Part shown: in pieces, positions 1 through 12,251 of the stretch
Layout: each line of letters opens with the position of its first letter
Numbering within the stretch: position 1 is the stretch's first letter
Assembly: GCF_002575655.3 (NCBI RefSeq)
Contig: NC_053037.3
Location: forward strand, 207,809,743-207,873,742
Length of the DNA stretch: 64,000 nt
Direction of reading: 5' to 3'
From: Aegilops tauschii subsp. strangulata
Taxonomy: Eukaryota > Streptophyta > Magnoliopsida > Poales > Poaceae
Notes under the pieces: generated by a model
What the model was told of the DNA's origin: nothing
Databases searched by the model: none
The model's input: only the letters and a program-made list of their open reading frames with translations
Position numbers and translations under genes: made by a program

Positions 1-3000
1 ATTCTTGCTTACTTGTATTATGATTAATCTTAAGTCTCATAATCTTATTGGTATCTCTTGTCATTATCATTTTGAGTCTGTTGATTCAATTTGTTGTGAA
101 TGCTCGCAATCCTCAATCAGATCCTAGAATTCATCCTTCCGGCTTAGACGTCATTTGAAACGTGAGCTGGTTCTCGCCAATCAAATTATCGTCGATTGTG
201 CCCCTATGTCTATTGAACTTATCCATCCTTGATCAGAGCGTCTGTTTCTGATCCTTCGCTTTGTAAATCATAATTCCTTTGCAATTGAGCTCTAAGTTAC
301 TTAGTTGTTTCTGTAATCCAAGGTCTTTGCATTGATTCTTCCTCGGGTTGTGTGCCGATACTCACCTCAGATCCTTTATGGACCATCAGAACCTAGTTGG
401 ATTTTATCCGACAACATCCTTCATATTCAATCACTTTGGAAGTTCTTTCCCTGATACATAATGCCTTTGGTAAATCCTATTCCTTGATTTGGCCAACCAT
501 GCTCTGCTTTCGAGCTGGTGATATTTACTATTGAAGCTTGTGGTATATGTTTCCACGGTGCCCCGATGGGTTGAACCTATGCCTTCCATAATATGTGTGA
601 ACTAGAAAGATTTCATGAGTCATACTCTTCTGGTATTTTGCCAGATAAAATTTTCAACACTGCAACTTCATCAAACGCGAGAAGTGAATGAAAGGGTATG
701 CATTGAAGAAGTGGGAGTCGACCTTGAACTTTGCGTTCATGCCCATGGACACGATGTAGCTCTTATCATTAAAGCTTCTCTTAAGTTCATCTTATATCTG
801 GGATCTGGCCTTTTGCAATCGTGGTTCCGACCATGTTCTCCTTTAAATACCATTTCTCGTACAAGTTAAGCACTTGTCTTCTGCAGAGCAATACCCCAGT
901 CCAACCTCTACTTTGGTTTGTCGTCGAGTATTACCCCCCTGGTATCTCGAGATTATCACGGAACTGCATAACTTATTATGAGTTCTCCATCAAGTGCTAC
1001 ATTCTCATTGATTCCAATTTCTCACGGGCTTCGACTTTTTAAACACTCAGAACCACCGATAACTGAATCGAGTCCGCACTGCGATTAAACAACTCTTAGT
1101 AATCTTCTTTACTTATGAGTTTGTACCCGATCACGTCATTCCTAGCCTGATTGGCTACATCATTATCATGCTGAATTTTAACTATGCTACCTGGACCTTC
1201 CCAGCGCACAAATTTCGACAGTGAGCTAATCTTGCGTCGATCTTCCTCGTCATATCACTTCTCCTTGAACAGCAAACTTGATTTTGAGTTTGTGTCCTAA
1301 CCGTGGTTCCAATAACCTTTCGCTTTCAGCATTCCTTTGACATGATGTCATCGTCGATCAATTACATCTTCTTGAAAACCTCTCGACAAATTTGTCGTGA
1401 TCATTGTCAACAATTTGACTTCTTCCAAGTTGTGTGTTGAAATTCAGGATGAGAAATACCATCCTTGCCCCTTGATGAATTGTGTTATCATCGACAACAT
1501 TCTTGGCTCCCCCAACACAAACTTGTTCATATTTTGTGTTGTATCTTGATTTCCCTGCTATCCAACTTATGTTATGTTCTACCGTGGAGTATTACCATCT
1601 TTGATGTCAAAAATGTGGTGAGCATTACTCCACCTCTTAAGAATTCTTGGTACAGTGATACTTCTCGCTATCACCATTCTTTCTTGGTCCCCGTGTTGTT
1701 TCTAAACGAAATACCGACAAATGGTCTGTGATGTGTAAATTCTAAACTTCTAGCAACCCTATTGGTTTGAAGTTATTGGTCTATAGTTTCATTCTACGTC
1801 TATGGCTTAATGAATCATCATTCGAACATTGATCGTGCTACCTAGCCCATATTTCGGGTGTACATTTCAACCAATGTTTAACTGTGTATGTTTTCCTCGA
1901 GCATACATCATTATGTCATTCGATCTAGTTAATGTTATCTCCTTGTTCACATAGTTGTGGAAATCCATCTTTTGGAAATCTCAATGGATTGTCGCTGAGT
2001 CAATCAGTCACCTCCTCACCTCTCCTTATTTAATGATGAACCCTTGTTCGGAACTCGCTTCCATAGTTCATCTCCGGAGAATCTTCGATGTCGTTTCGAC
2101 AATTTGTGTTGCACCTTTCTTCTCAGGCATCCTGAGTCTGAGTTATCCTGACACCAATCAGATCTGAATCTCTGTCAGATATGATGGTTGGAACATATTT
2201 CCAAGAGTTATAACATTGGTCTATTTATGACCCGGTAAGGTGATGTCATGCCTAACACACCTGGCCGGAGGACCTATTGTTATAAGTTTTCCTTTTTAAC
2301 AAGGTTAGCTATTCTTCCATGAGGAAATTGTAAGACTTACTCTATAAGTTGTTCCTGATGGATCCTTTGTGTATCCATAGCCTGATCTTACCTAATGACC
2401 ATGTCAATGCTATCTCGAAGCATGTTTGTGGTACTCCGGTCTTCAATAAAAACATTTGAAGCACAATGCTAAATTTTCGTTATCAATTATTCAAACACCG
2501 TTGTTTGGGTAATGTCATGAACTTCCTCTTCCCTAACCTAAATGGTTCTCTTCTAACCATTGTCCTTGGGAAGGATATACCCCTGAAATATGTGTTTAAA
2601 CACATTTTCCTTTCCATTGTTCTGTTTAATCTGATAATCATATTTTCCTTTCCATTGGTTGGTTTAACGTTTCTGGTGATCATTATGATCTAAGCAGTAT
2701 TAATTCCCTGCTTGTGCAAACACCTCGGTGTACAACTCTGTCAGTAAGACCCTGTTACTATTGTTGGTGACATTCCGGTAACCACCGATGGACGAGAACT
2801 TTGTCTATTGGTCCGCCTCGTTTCAATGAGCAGGAAAATGGTTCTCTTCGTCCCTCGCCCTTAGTACCGACGATGTTGCTGACATATAACTGACAAGCTA
2901 CCCTCTGACATGCCTTGCTATCATGATCGTGCAAGATGTCATCGCCCTTCCTACTTTAACCACATGGTGGGCCCATAACCCACAGTTCCACAGGATCAAA

Positions 3001-3532
3001 ACCTGACTCTCTTGCACTCCTTGTTCCCAAGATTGTTCCTCGCGTGTGGCCTCGTATGCAATTCACGAGCTACCTTCCGAGAGATCATCAATTCTGGTAT
3101 GAAACACAATAATTATTCCCGTTGCTCTAAACCCCTTTCACACTCTGTTTCCGACAACGAACGATTGTCTATCCGCTTGAAACTTCTTATGGTACCTTCG
3201 AACCTTACTCTCGATGTGTTTTAATTGTTCAACCCGAGATGTACTCATATGCTCATTCATGGGATTATCCCAGATTATTACCCTTATAGCATTATGTCAT
3301 TGCCGATCTGCCCCGTTACCTATTCGTAAGTACGAAGGAACCCCCGAAGAAAGGATGAAGACTTCATAATGATGACCTGAAGCAGTGGAATGAAGACATC
3401 AATGTAATGGATCGATCTCTTCGAGAAGAGCAGCCATGATTCAGAAGATCCGTTAGAATTTCGTAACCAAATCCTTTCCCCATTACTCCCCTATTAAATC
3501 TCGGGACGAGATTTCTTGTAGTGAAGGAGAAT
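1..3532 (+). mobile_element. Non-coding 3' internal domain of a long-LTR gypsy (LARD-like) element
   Basis: This is the interior of a retrotransposon whose 3' LTR starts at 3533; its left part lies outside the window. No reading frame longer than about 90 codons exists and no gag, protease, RT, RNase H or integrase motif is visible. A stretch near 1590-1740 clearly resembles, on the opposite strand, about 55380-55560 of the second long-LTR element in this window: both carry the phrase 'ggagtattaccatctttt/g' and, later, 'gtgatacttctcgc'. A shared non-coding interior suggests a non-autonomous family rather than random decay of pol. Orientation comes from the polypurine tract and LTR on the right. 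Ancient, heavily mutated pol cannot be wholly excluded without a profile search. Confidence 0.75.
3497..3532 (+). promoter_or_regulatory. Palindrome plus polypurine tract before the 3' LTR
   Basis: A 17-nt inverted repeat (AATCTCGGGACGAGATT, 3497-3513) is followed by a purine-rich run (gtgaaggagaa, about 3520-3530) directly before the LTR start TGTGACGCCC. The purine run is the expected plus-strand primer for reverse transcription. The same palindrome arrangement recurs at 40052 and, on the minus strand, at 52953. Confidence 0.75.
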
Positions 3533-4064
3533 TGTGACGCCCGGATAATTAAGCTACAGTAATCCCACGTTAACGATGCCACGTCACCCCATTTACTGTT
3601 GATAAACTCTCAATAGTTCAGAACCGAAACAAATTCAAAATTTAAATAAAAGCAAACAACAAAAGTTTTCAAATGTTAAAACTAAAATGTTCGGATTGTG
3701 ACAAATATTGCGTAGGTAGTTATGGTGAGGAACCCATATTTAAAATAAAATATTAAAATGCACGATAGTAGATAAAACCGCAGCCAAACTATTTTTTAAA
3801 TGCTTTTAAATACTAAAAAAATATTAAACTAATTCTTCTGGTCACCAAGTTTGTTGAGGAGGTGGCCTACGTTAATTTGCTAATTTAGGAGCTGGGGTTA
3901 TACTTTTGTAAAATGGTTTGCTAACTAAAATAAATAAAACAAAAGAAAAAGAATAAAAAAATAAGACTAACTAACTAAATAAATAAAAGAAAGCACCCAT
4001 CCTCCCACTGGTCTCCGGCCCAGCAGGCCGCCATTCCAACTGGGCAAAGGCCCAACCGGCCGGC

Positions 4065-4069
4065 TCTCC
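4065..4069. repeat. Target-site duplication, left copy (TCTCC)
   Basis: Five bases directly left of the solo LTR, identical to 8097-8101 on its right. Confidence 0.9.
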
Positions 4070-5364
4070 TGTGACACCCAAAATTTCATTTGGCTTTTTC
4101 AAAAAAATTATTTGACTTGAGGGAGGTGATTTAAATTTTTCCTTCAAAAGAACCCTCCCTTTCAAAATATTTTTATGGCAAGAGTTTTATTTGGTTCCAC
4201 CCAAGACTTGATTTTGGTCTTGGAGATTCTTTCTTTTTATTTGGACTCAAACCAAAATACTTCTCTCTTGGGAAAATGTCTATTGAAAATTTCTTTGAAA
4301 ATTGCCCTATAGCTTTTGGAATGATTCTTTGCCCCTTTCAACAAACCTCTCTTGCCATGACCTTAGTGCAAATCCACTCTCATAAACCTTTCCTCGTCTT
4401 TGGATCATGATTTACATCAAATCCAGCAAGTTGAACCTCCCCATATGATTATTTTCCATTTAAATCTTATCAAAACAATTTCTGCCTTCTATTCTAGCCC
4501 TTGGAGATTTACAAAGGAGCTACCATTTCTATTTTGATTTTTGCCCCCAAACCAATTTCCCTTCCCAGTCCTTTGAGCCCTCAACCAAGATCCATGAAGA
4601 TCCACTAGTCTCCAGTTCAAAATTTTCAAACTATACTTACTGCAAGTTTGGACCAGATTTGCCAAATTTGATGAAATTCATTCAAATCTTTCTCCAAAAA
4701 TTCTGAGAAAAATCAGGCAGCCTCTGGGTGCATTGAGAGGTCACCTCACCAAGTCCCAGCTCCAGGAAAAATTTTCTGCTTGCCAAATCATTTCATCGAA
4801 CACCTGTTGGGCACTGTTGCTATCAAGTTCAGTCAAGTTCAGTTAACAGTGGCTGAAACCACTGTCGTTTTCTTCAGTGTTCGATCTCAATCTCGCCAGT
4901 GCCCCGGTGTCGCCTTGCTCCCCGTCCCCTCCCCCTTGTTCCTGCGCCGCACGATCCCCTGGAACCTTGCGGACGTCGGCGATGAGCAGGAGAAGGTGCG
5001 CCGCCCCGTGACCGAGGGCAGCGGCGGCTTTGCGGCCGCCAGAGAGGGACGCAGCGTAGACGGCGCCACCCAGTGCCGCCCAAGCCACCGGAGGCCGCCG
5101 CGTGGTCTTCCACTCCCTAGTGCACGCTGCCACCCTCGTCATGAACCGCTGGGCGCGGAGCGCGCTCTCTGCCGCCGTCGTGCCCGTGCGGCCACCCCAC
5201 CGTGGACCGGCGCCATTACGCCAAGACCGACCGGGATTAGCGGGGGAACGTGACCAGTAACTCCCACTGATGCTGCCTGGCCACCTAAACCCCCTGCCAA
5301 TCCGCTGCCTCGCCGTAATTGCTCGCCGGAGATTCTCCGTTCATGGCCACCCCCTCGATCCGCC

Positions 5365-5373
5365 TATAAATAG
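5365..5373 (+). promoter_or_regulatory. TATA box of the solo LTR
   Basis: TATAAATAG sits in a GC-rich context and is followed by a C/A-rich leader, as expected for the U3/R boundary of a plant LTR. It is a candidate promoter reading rightward. Confidence 0.65.
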
Positions 5374-7096
5374 AGGCCCCGAGCTTCAACTCGAACCCAC
5401 ACCACCTCTGCACTCCACCTAGACCACACCAAGCCACTGGAAGAGCCCCGAGGGAGCTTTCTTCCGCGACTCCGGCCGCCGCGACCCGCCACGGGATCCA
5501 GCTCGATTCGCTCCCGTGCGTGCACCTCCACCCTTCAACTCTTGCCAGTAGCTTCCCTATGCACCCACTCTCATGACCCGCGCTTCAATTCGGAGTTTGC
5601 AGCACCCACCGGAGTTCTCCACCATCACCCGAGCCGCCGTCCGCCGGAGAAAGTGTCGCCGTCGACGTGGTGCTCTCTAACGCTCCAGTCCACCACCCAC
5701 CGACGCGGAAGGACACGCTGAAGCTCTTGGTACACTCCGATCTCCCTGTCTCGCCGTGGTTCGACGCCGGCGACCACCGCAATCTTCGGGCACCGGCGAA
5801 CTTTTTAAACCTGACATGTGGACCCCCCTGTCAGCCTCTATTCTCTTCTCCCTCGAAACGTTTTCTGTTGGCGCCTTCGGGCAAATACGTTTTCCCTTTG
5901 AGCTGGCGCGTTTCTTCCCGAAGCGTTTTCTGTTTTCTCAGTTAAGCCCTTGGAACTTCTCTGTTTCATTACAGATGAGTCCCTGGACAAAAACCCTTAT
6001 AACTTTTTAATAAAAAGTGATCTTTGAGTGATTCTTTTTCTGACAGTCTTATAATTTTGTCTAGTTTTTTATGGGATTTATTTGGAAAGTTTTTGGAACA
6101 ACTTTTATACACGCGATGATTTTCACGTTAGTATACGTTCTCGCTATACCGTAGGTTCCGGAAGAGGTGACGGAGCCGCGAACTTCGCTGAGCTAGACTC
6201 CGACTTCTCCGAACCAGGCAAGCATGTTTGATCCTTTGATATGATAAGTGTTTTGCATGTTTGCGTAAGAGTTTGTGCGTAGCATATGAGTATCAGTGAG
6301 TATCTCGTTGCTTGTGAGGCAACTACCTGCATGTTCCACAGTTGCGATGATCTCTGATGAGAGATGGCCAAATCATGTGGAGACATGAAGGCCAGCAAGG
6401 TGGTACTGTTGTAGCATGCCAGCCTTGCGTCATCCGACACTTTCCGATGTTAACGTGGACGGAGCCATGTTATCGTTCTTCCCCCTTCCGTACTACCACT
6501 TGTTTTCTGCCAGAATGCGGTTTAGTAAGTTGGTAACCTATTTCCGTGTACACACCAAACAGAGGGGCCGGGATGATGGTTCCATGGCCCTGGATTAAAG
6601 CCAGTCATCCGGTCAGGGGGCATGGGTGTTTCCGGTTGGGACCGAGAGGGGGGCACCCCTTAGAGCGTGCGTATAGAAATTTGATCCCATGCTACGCGAG
6701 GTTGTAGCCTCCCTGTCTCAAGGTTTTTCTTGAACGTTGCCGAGGGTGATTCCTGGCTTCGGAAATGTTGAATGGGTGTGTACTGGTTAGATGTGTTTCT
6801 CCCAAAACACCGTAAACGGAACTAGTCCCCGTGACTACTGAAATCCGTTGGCTGTGGTTAAAGTACAAACTCTGCAGAGTCAAATCCTTCCGAGTCATCG
6901 TATCCATGGTCCAGTAACGTGATCAGCGTATCCATGTCTATGTCGTAACCTCGTGGTATATTCTTCTTTCCGGTAAGCGAGCATGAGTAGTAAACTTAGC
7001 TGAACGTTATTCCTGTGGATGGTCTAACCCTGTTGTTTATCTCATGTCTTATTATTCTCTTGATATGATTTAAGATTCATGAGCTACTAAGTTATG

Positions 7097-7415
7097 AATA
7101 TAAGCCCTTTATGTGATGTTGCTCAGACGTCCGACTGCGGCATGTTTGTCTCTTACTTTCAATATAAGCCCTTTATGTGATGTCGCTCAGACGTCCGACT
7201 GTGGCATGTTTGTCTCTTACTTTCAATATGAGCCCTTTATGTGATGTCGCTCAGACGTCCGACCGCGGCATGTTTGTCTCTTACTTTCAATATAAGCCCT
7301 TTATGTGATGTCGCTCAGACGTCCGACTGTGGCACGCACTGTCTTTTATTTTCTGTTATAAGCCCTTTATGTGGTGTCGCCCCGATGCCCGACTGCGGCA
7401 TTATTATTCTTGCAG
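7097..7415 (+). repeat. Tandem array, about 64 bp x 5, inside the solo LTR
   Basis: Units start near 7097, 7161, 7225, 7289 and 7354. Each contains 'agccctttatgtgatg' and 'cagacgtccgac'. The first four are nearly identical and exactly 64 bp apart; the fifth has diverged (gtggtgtcgccccgatgcc). The array lies downstream of the TATA box, in the transcribed part of the LTR. Confidence 0.9.
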
Positions 7416-8096
7416 TTTCCTCTCGAGGAGTCATTCAGACCCTCGTTTGGCACCCAGTATTTATTTTGGGATTTCGGGAGGACTACCGCCCGACTTCTCT
7501 GTTATTTCCCCATGCAATATTGTCTCTATGTCTGAACGCACTTGTTTTTCTGTTCATATGCTTCATGTTTACATTTGTTATATCTTATGTCCGAACTGTC
7601 TTGCGAGTACTTTCATAGTACTCACCTGGCTTGTTGATTTGGCCAGATGTTGACGAAGGCGATCTCTTGGATGAAGAGTTTGATAGCGAGTCTGACGCCT
7701 AGAGGAATCCCAGTCAGTCCCGTGCGATCCTGGATATTGGTCACTTGTATCATATACGCTTCCGCCACCCGCAATAAGTCTCCTCGAGCCTCACTCCGAC
7801 GCTCGAAGAGTTGTAGTTTTTCAGGACTCATATCACCCACTTCGCGGTGATATTTCCACCACTGTTGTTATCGTGAGTTAGTAGTCATGCCACCCTATCC
7901 GCGGTTATGTTTTATCGGCGTTCATGTAATAAATTGTTGAGCAGTCTCCGCTCAACCTTGTATTATATTCAGTACTCCTGGTATTTTTCTTCTATGACCA
8001 AGATATTGTCTACCAGTGAGAAGGAATTCTTCTTTACTGGTCCGTAAAAGGGATTGGTCTCTCAATAAATATTTTATTGAAAAACCGGTCGTGACA

Positions 8097-8101
8097 TCTC
8101 C
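8097..8101. repeat. Target-site duplication, right copy (TCTCC)
   Basis: Five bases after the solo LTR, matching 4065-4069. Confidence 0.9.
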
Positions 8102-11100
8102 CCACTCCCTTATCCTCTTCCCCACTCCCCCAAACCCTAGTCACTGCCGCACATACCCCACTCCCCGTCTCGGTCCACTCCCCTCCCCTCGATCCCCCAC
8201 GCCTCTCTCCCCTCCCTCGTCTGGATCGGGGCGGAGGGACCCGACCCCTTCAGCGCGACGCCGCCGCCTGGTGCCTCCCGCTACCTCGCCGCCCCGTCCG
8301 CGACCTCGTCGTTGCTGGATCCCGCCGGACTGCACCGCCCTGGACCTCCCCGACCTCTCCCCCGACCGGCATCCCCCAAGCCACGGCGCCCATCGTCTAT
8401 CCAACGCGGGTGAGGCCCCCGGCCTCCGCCACCTCTCTCCCCTGTGCCCACCATGCCCCGCGTCCGCGCCGATGCCCGCAGTCACCACACAATCGCCGTG
8501 ACCGAAGCCCTGTCGTGGCCGCATAGGAGCTCCGCTCCCTCGCGCGCCCAATCGCTGCAGTCGTCCTCCGCCGTGAGCCCCTCGCACGTCCGCGTGTGCC
8601 GCCGCACCCGCCTCCACCTGGCCGCGCCCGCGCTCTGCCGGAACGCGCTGGCACCCACGCCCGCTCCCTCCCCTTGCACTCGCCTGCGCTGACGCGGGTC
8701 GTGGTCGCCCGTCGCCCCGCACCGGCCACGCCTACCCCGCGCCCTGCCGTGCCACGCCGACCGCGCCTCCCCGACAGCCCCTGCTCGCTCCGCTCGCCGG
8801 CCCTTGCTGCTGGCGGACCAGCAGCGGCCACGGCCACAGCCGCCGGCGCCGAACCCCAGCGCCCGTGCGCCCCCTTTCCCCCGGGTTCTGCTAGGCACGG
8901 CGCACGGCGGGTGCTCCTTCCCGCGCCCGGTAGCCCGCCCCATTTGGCCTCTAGGCCACTGCCAAACGGGGCCCACTGCCCAGAACGTTAAAAAAAAGGA
9001 AAAGAAAATGAAATTAGTAAAATTAAAAATTAATTAGTGAATTAATTAAGTTGATTAACTATTTAACCAAACTAATTAAGATTAGTTAACCTAATCAATT
9101 AGTTAAACTAATTAACCCGATTTAGCTAACTCGAGTCTATGACAAGTGGGACCCATGTGTCAGTCTGACCAGTCAACAGTCAGAGTTGACTGCTGATGTC
9201 ATGCTGACATCATAAATGCAATTTCGAATTAAAATAATCTGTTAATTCTAGAAAATGTTTTAAAGCTTTAAAAATTAATATAAAATAATCCGTAACTCGG
9301 ATGGAAAAACTTTGTACAGAAAGTTGCTCAGAACAACGAGACGAATCCGGTTACACAGCCCGTTCCTCCACCACACATCCCTAGCATAGCAAACACGCAA
9401 CCTTCCCCCTCCGGTTCATCTGTCCGAAAACGCGGAACACCGGGGATACTTTCCCGGATGTTGCCCCCCTTCGCCAGTATCACCTACCACTATGTTAGGT
9501 CACCCCTAGCACCGCATATTGTCGTGTCTTGCTTTGTGTTACATTTGATTGCTCAGTTATTTATTGTGTTCCCCCTCCGTTACTTCTTTTCGGTAGACTC
9601 TGAGACCGGTGCCGATGTCCGTGTGTTCGACTACACCGAAGATGACCCCTCCTTTTTGCCAGAGCAACCAGGCAAGCCCCCCCCCTTGATCACCAGATAT
9701 CGCCTATTCCTTCTGTATACTGCTTGCATTAGAATAGTGTAGCATGTTACTGCTTTCGGTTAATCCTATACTGATGCAGAGCCTGTCATTGTTGCTATAG
9801 TTGTTACCCTTCCCTGCTATCCTACTGCTTAGTATAGGATGCTAGTGTTCCATCAGTGGCCCTACACTCTTGTCCGTCTGCCATGCTATACTACTAGGCC
9901 GTGATTACTTGGGAGGTGATCACGGGTATATACTATATACTTTATATACATGACACATGTGGTGACTAAAGTCGGGTCAGCTCGTTGAGTACCCGCAAGT
10001 GATTCTGATGAGGGGGCTGAAAGGACAGGTGGCTCCATCCTGGTAGAGGTGGGCCTGGGTTCCTGACGGCCCCGACTGTTACTTTGTGGCGGAGCGACAG
10101 GGCAGGTTGAGACCACCTAGGAGAGAGGTGGGTCTGGCCCTGGTCGGCGTTCGCGGATACTTAACACGCTTAACGAGATCTTGGTATTTGATCTGAGTCT
10201 GGCCATTTGGTCTATACGCACTAACCAACTACGCGGGAACAGTTATGGGCACTCGACGTTGTGGTATCAGCCGAAGCCTTCGTGATGTCAGCGATTGAGT
10301 GGCGCGCGCCGGATTGGACTGGAACGCCTGCTAGGCTAGGTCTGCTTCCGGCCGCGTTCGCAACGTGCAGGTGTGCAATGGGCGATGGGCCCAGACCCCT
10401 GCGCCATAGGATTTAGACCGGCGTGCTGACCTCTCTGTTGTGCTTAGGTGGGGCTGCAACGTGTTGATCTTCTGAGGCCGGGCATGACCCAGGAAAGTGT
10501 GTCCGGCCAAATGGGATCGAGCGTGTTGGGTTATGTGGTGCACCCCTGCAGGGAAGTTTATCTATTCGAATAGCCGTGTCCCTCAGTAAAAGGACAACCC
10601 GGAGTTGTACCTTGACCTTATGACAACTAGAACCGGATACTTAATAAAACACACCCTTCCAAGTGCCAGATACAACCCGGTGATCGCTCTCTAATAGGGC
10701 GACGAGGAGGGGATCGTCTGGTAGAATTATGTTATGCGATGCTACTTGGTGAACTTACCATCTATTCTCTTCTGGATGCTGCAAGATGGAGGTGGCCTGA
10801 AGCGTAGTCTTCGACAGGATTAGCTATCCCCCTCTTATTCTCGCATTCTGCAGTTCAGTCCACCGATATGGCCCTTTACACATATACCCATGCATATGTA
10901 GTGTAGATCCTTGCCTGCGAGTACTTTGGATGAGTACTCACGGTTGCTTTTCTCCCTCTTTTCCCCTTTTCCTTTCTACCTGGTTGTCGCAACCAGATGC
11001 CGGAGCCCAGGAGCTAGACGCCACCGTCGACGACGACTCCTACTACAGCGGAGGTGCCTACTACTACGTGCAGCCCGTTGACAATGACCAGGAGTAGTTT

Positions 11101-11395
11101 AGGAGGATCCCAGGCAGGAGGCCTGCGCCTCTTTCGATCTGTATCCCAGTTTGTGCTAGCCTTCTTAAGGCAACTTGTTTAACTTATGTCTGTACTCAGA
11201 TATTGTTGCTTCCGCTGACTCGTGTATGATCGAGCACTTGTATTCGAGCCCTCGAGGCCCCTTGCTTGTATTATGATGCTTGTATGACTTATTTATGTTG
11301 TAGAGTTGTGTTGTGATATCTTCCCGTGAGTCCCTGATCTTGATCGTACACATTTGGGTGCATGATTAGTGTACGATTGAATCGGGGGCGTCACA

Positions 11396-12251
11396 GTTAC
11401 AAGAGTTGATCTACCACGAGATCATAATGGCTAAACCCTAGAAGTCTAGCCTGTATGACTACGAGTCTTCCTTTCCGGACTAAGTCCTCCGGTTTATATA
11501 GACACCGGGAGGATCTAGGGTTACACAAGGTCAGTTACAAAGGAAAAGAATCTACATATTTGGTCACCAAGCTTGCCTTCCACGCCAAGGAGAGTCCTAT
11601 CCGGACACGGGTGCAATCTTTAGTCTTCGTATCTTCACAGCCCATCAGTCCAGCCCATGGCTAACAGACCAGACGCCCGAGGACCCCTTGTCCAGGACTC
11701 CCTCAGTAGCCCTTGAACCTGGATTCAATGACGAGGAGTCCGGCGAGCAGATTTGTCTTCGGCATTGCAGGGCGGGTTTTGTTCTTTCCGAACTCAAGGA
11801 TAGTCTCTGGATGTGATGATTATATCCGGACCTGTAACACACACCACACATAACTGCTGGGAGAATATAATATTCCACGGGTCCAATCCACTGACAACTT
11901 TTTACAATGTGGCATTACGCCTGCTTGGTCATAATTTCGGACCATTTTGTTCTGCCGTTCCATGTTCTGAGACGTGGTTGTCATTGGCACGTCTTGTCGA
12001 AGCAGAGATCGTGTCCCCTTATTGCGGGATTCTCATCAATATGGGCGTGGGTAACCCAACCGTGCCGTTTACACAGCCCTTGGGAATCGGCAAGTTTTAA
12101 GGCGAGTGGGGAGGCGTTTGGCATTCGCGTCCTTTATAAAGGGATAAGGATTCGTCCTCATGCACCTACGCCTACTCTTTCCTCTGCCCATCCATTCTTG
12201 AGCTCTAGCGCCCAAGCTCTAGCTTTACCCGCCCGAGAGAGCGCTCCAACA
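11396..12251 (+). mobile_element. LTR/leader remnant upstream of the gypsy-type ORF
   Basis: The sequence is typical of the end of a gypsy LTR and untranslated leader: a plausible LTR terminus at about 11705 (ccaggactccctca) is followed by a leader. The primer-binding site is not recognisable; the usual TGG start is missing, so the exact boundary is uncertain. A TATA-like TTTATAAAG at 12133-12141 lies about 110 nt before the ORF start at 12252. The left edge was cut when the element ending at 11395 inserted. Confidence 0.5.
12133..12141 (+). promoter_or_regulatory. TATA-like box upstream of the Transposase_28-type ORF
   Basis: TTTATAAAG lies about 110 nt before the ATG at 12252, so it may be an internal or leader promoter. 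The assignment is by position and sequence only. Confidence 0.4.

Larger units (their letters stand above)
4070..8096 (+). mobile_element. Solo LTR (4.0 kb) of a gypsy element
   Basis: It begins TGTGACACCC, ends GTCGTGACA and is flanked by a perfect TCTCC duplication, so it is one LTR with no interior. Unequal recombination between the two LTRs of a full element normally leaves this product. It lies inside the LTR at 3533-11395 and is therefore younger than that host. It contains a GC-rich leader (4890-5800), a TATA box at 5365 and a five-copy 64-bp tandem array at 7097-7415. Orientation is taken from the TATA box and the TG...CA ends. No ORF inside is credible. Confidence 0.88.
3533..11395 (+). 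mobile_element. 3' LTR of the gypsy element, interrupted by a nested solo LTR
   Basis: The LTR begins with TGTGACGCCC and ends with its inverted complement GGGCGTCACA at 11395, a 10-nt terminal inverted repeat. The solo LTR at 4070-8096 and its target duplication interrupt it. Without them the LTR is about 3.83 kb (3533-4069 plus 8102-11395). The next five bases, gttac (11396-11400), should be the target duplication, but the partner lies left of the window. Contents include a GC-rich block at 8100-8990 and an AT-rich stretch at 8990-9130. Several open frames in the GC-rich block run on both strands at once and look like base-composition artefacts. Confidence 0.85.

Noticed and set aside
1..3300. 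Possible decayed pol in the interior
   Set aside because: I could not read any RT, RNase H, integrase or chromodomain motif in any frame; a profile search could still change this.
7097..7415. Regular repeats that might be taken for a CRISPR array
   Set aside because: Whole 64-bp units repeat without unique spacers, inside a plant LTR.
8016..9037. Several long overlapping frames on both strands, rich in Arg/Pro/Ala
   Set aside because: GC-rich low-complexity LTR sequence with few stop codons; no domain and no codon-level signal.
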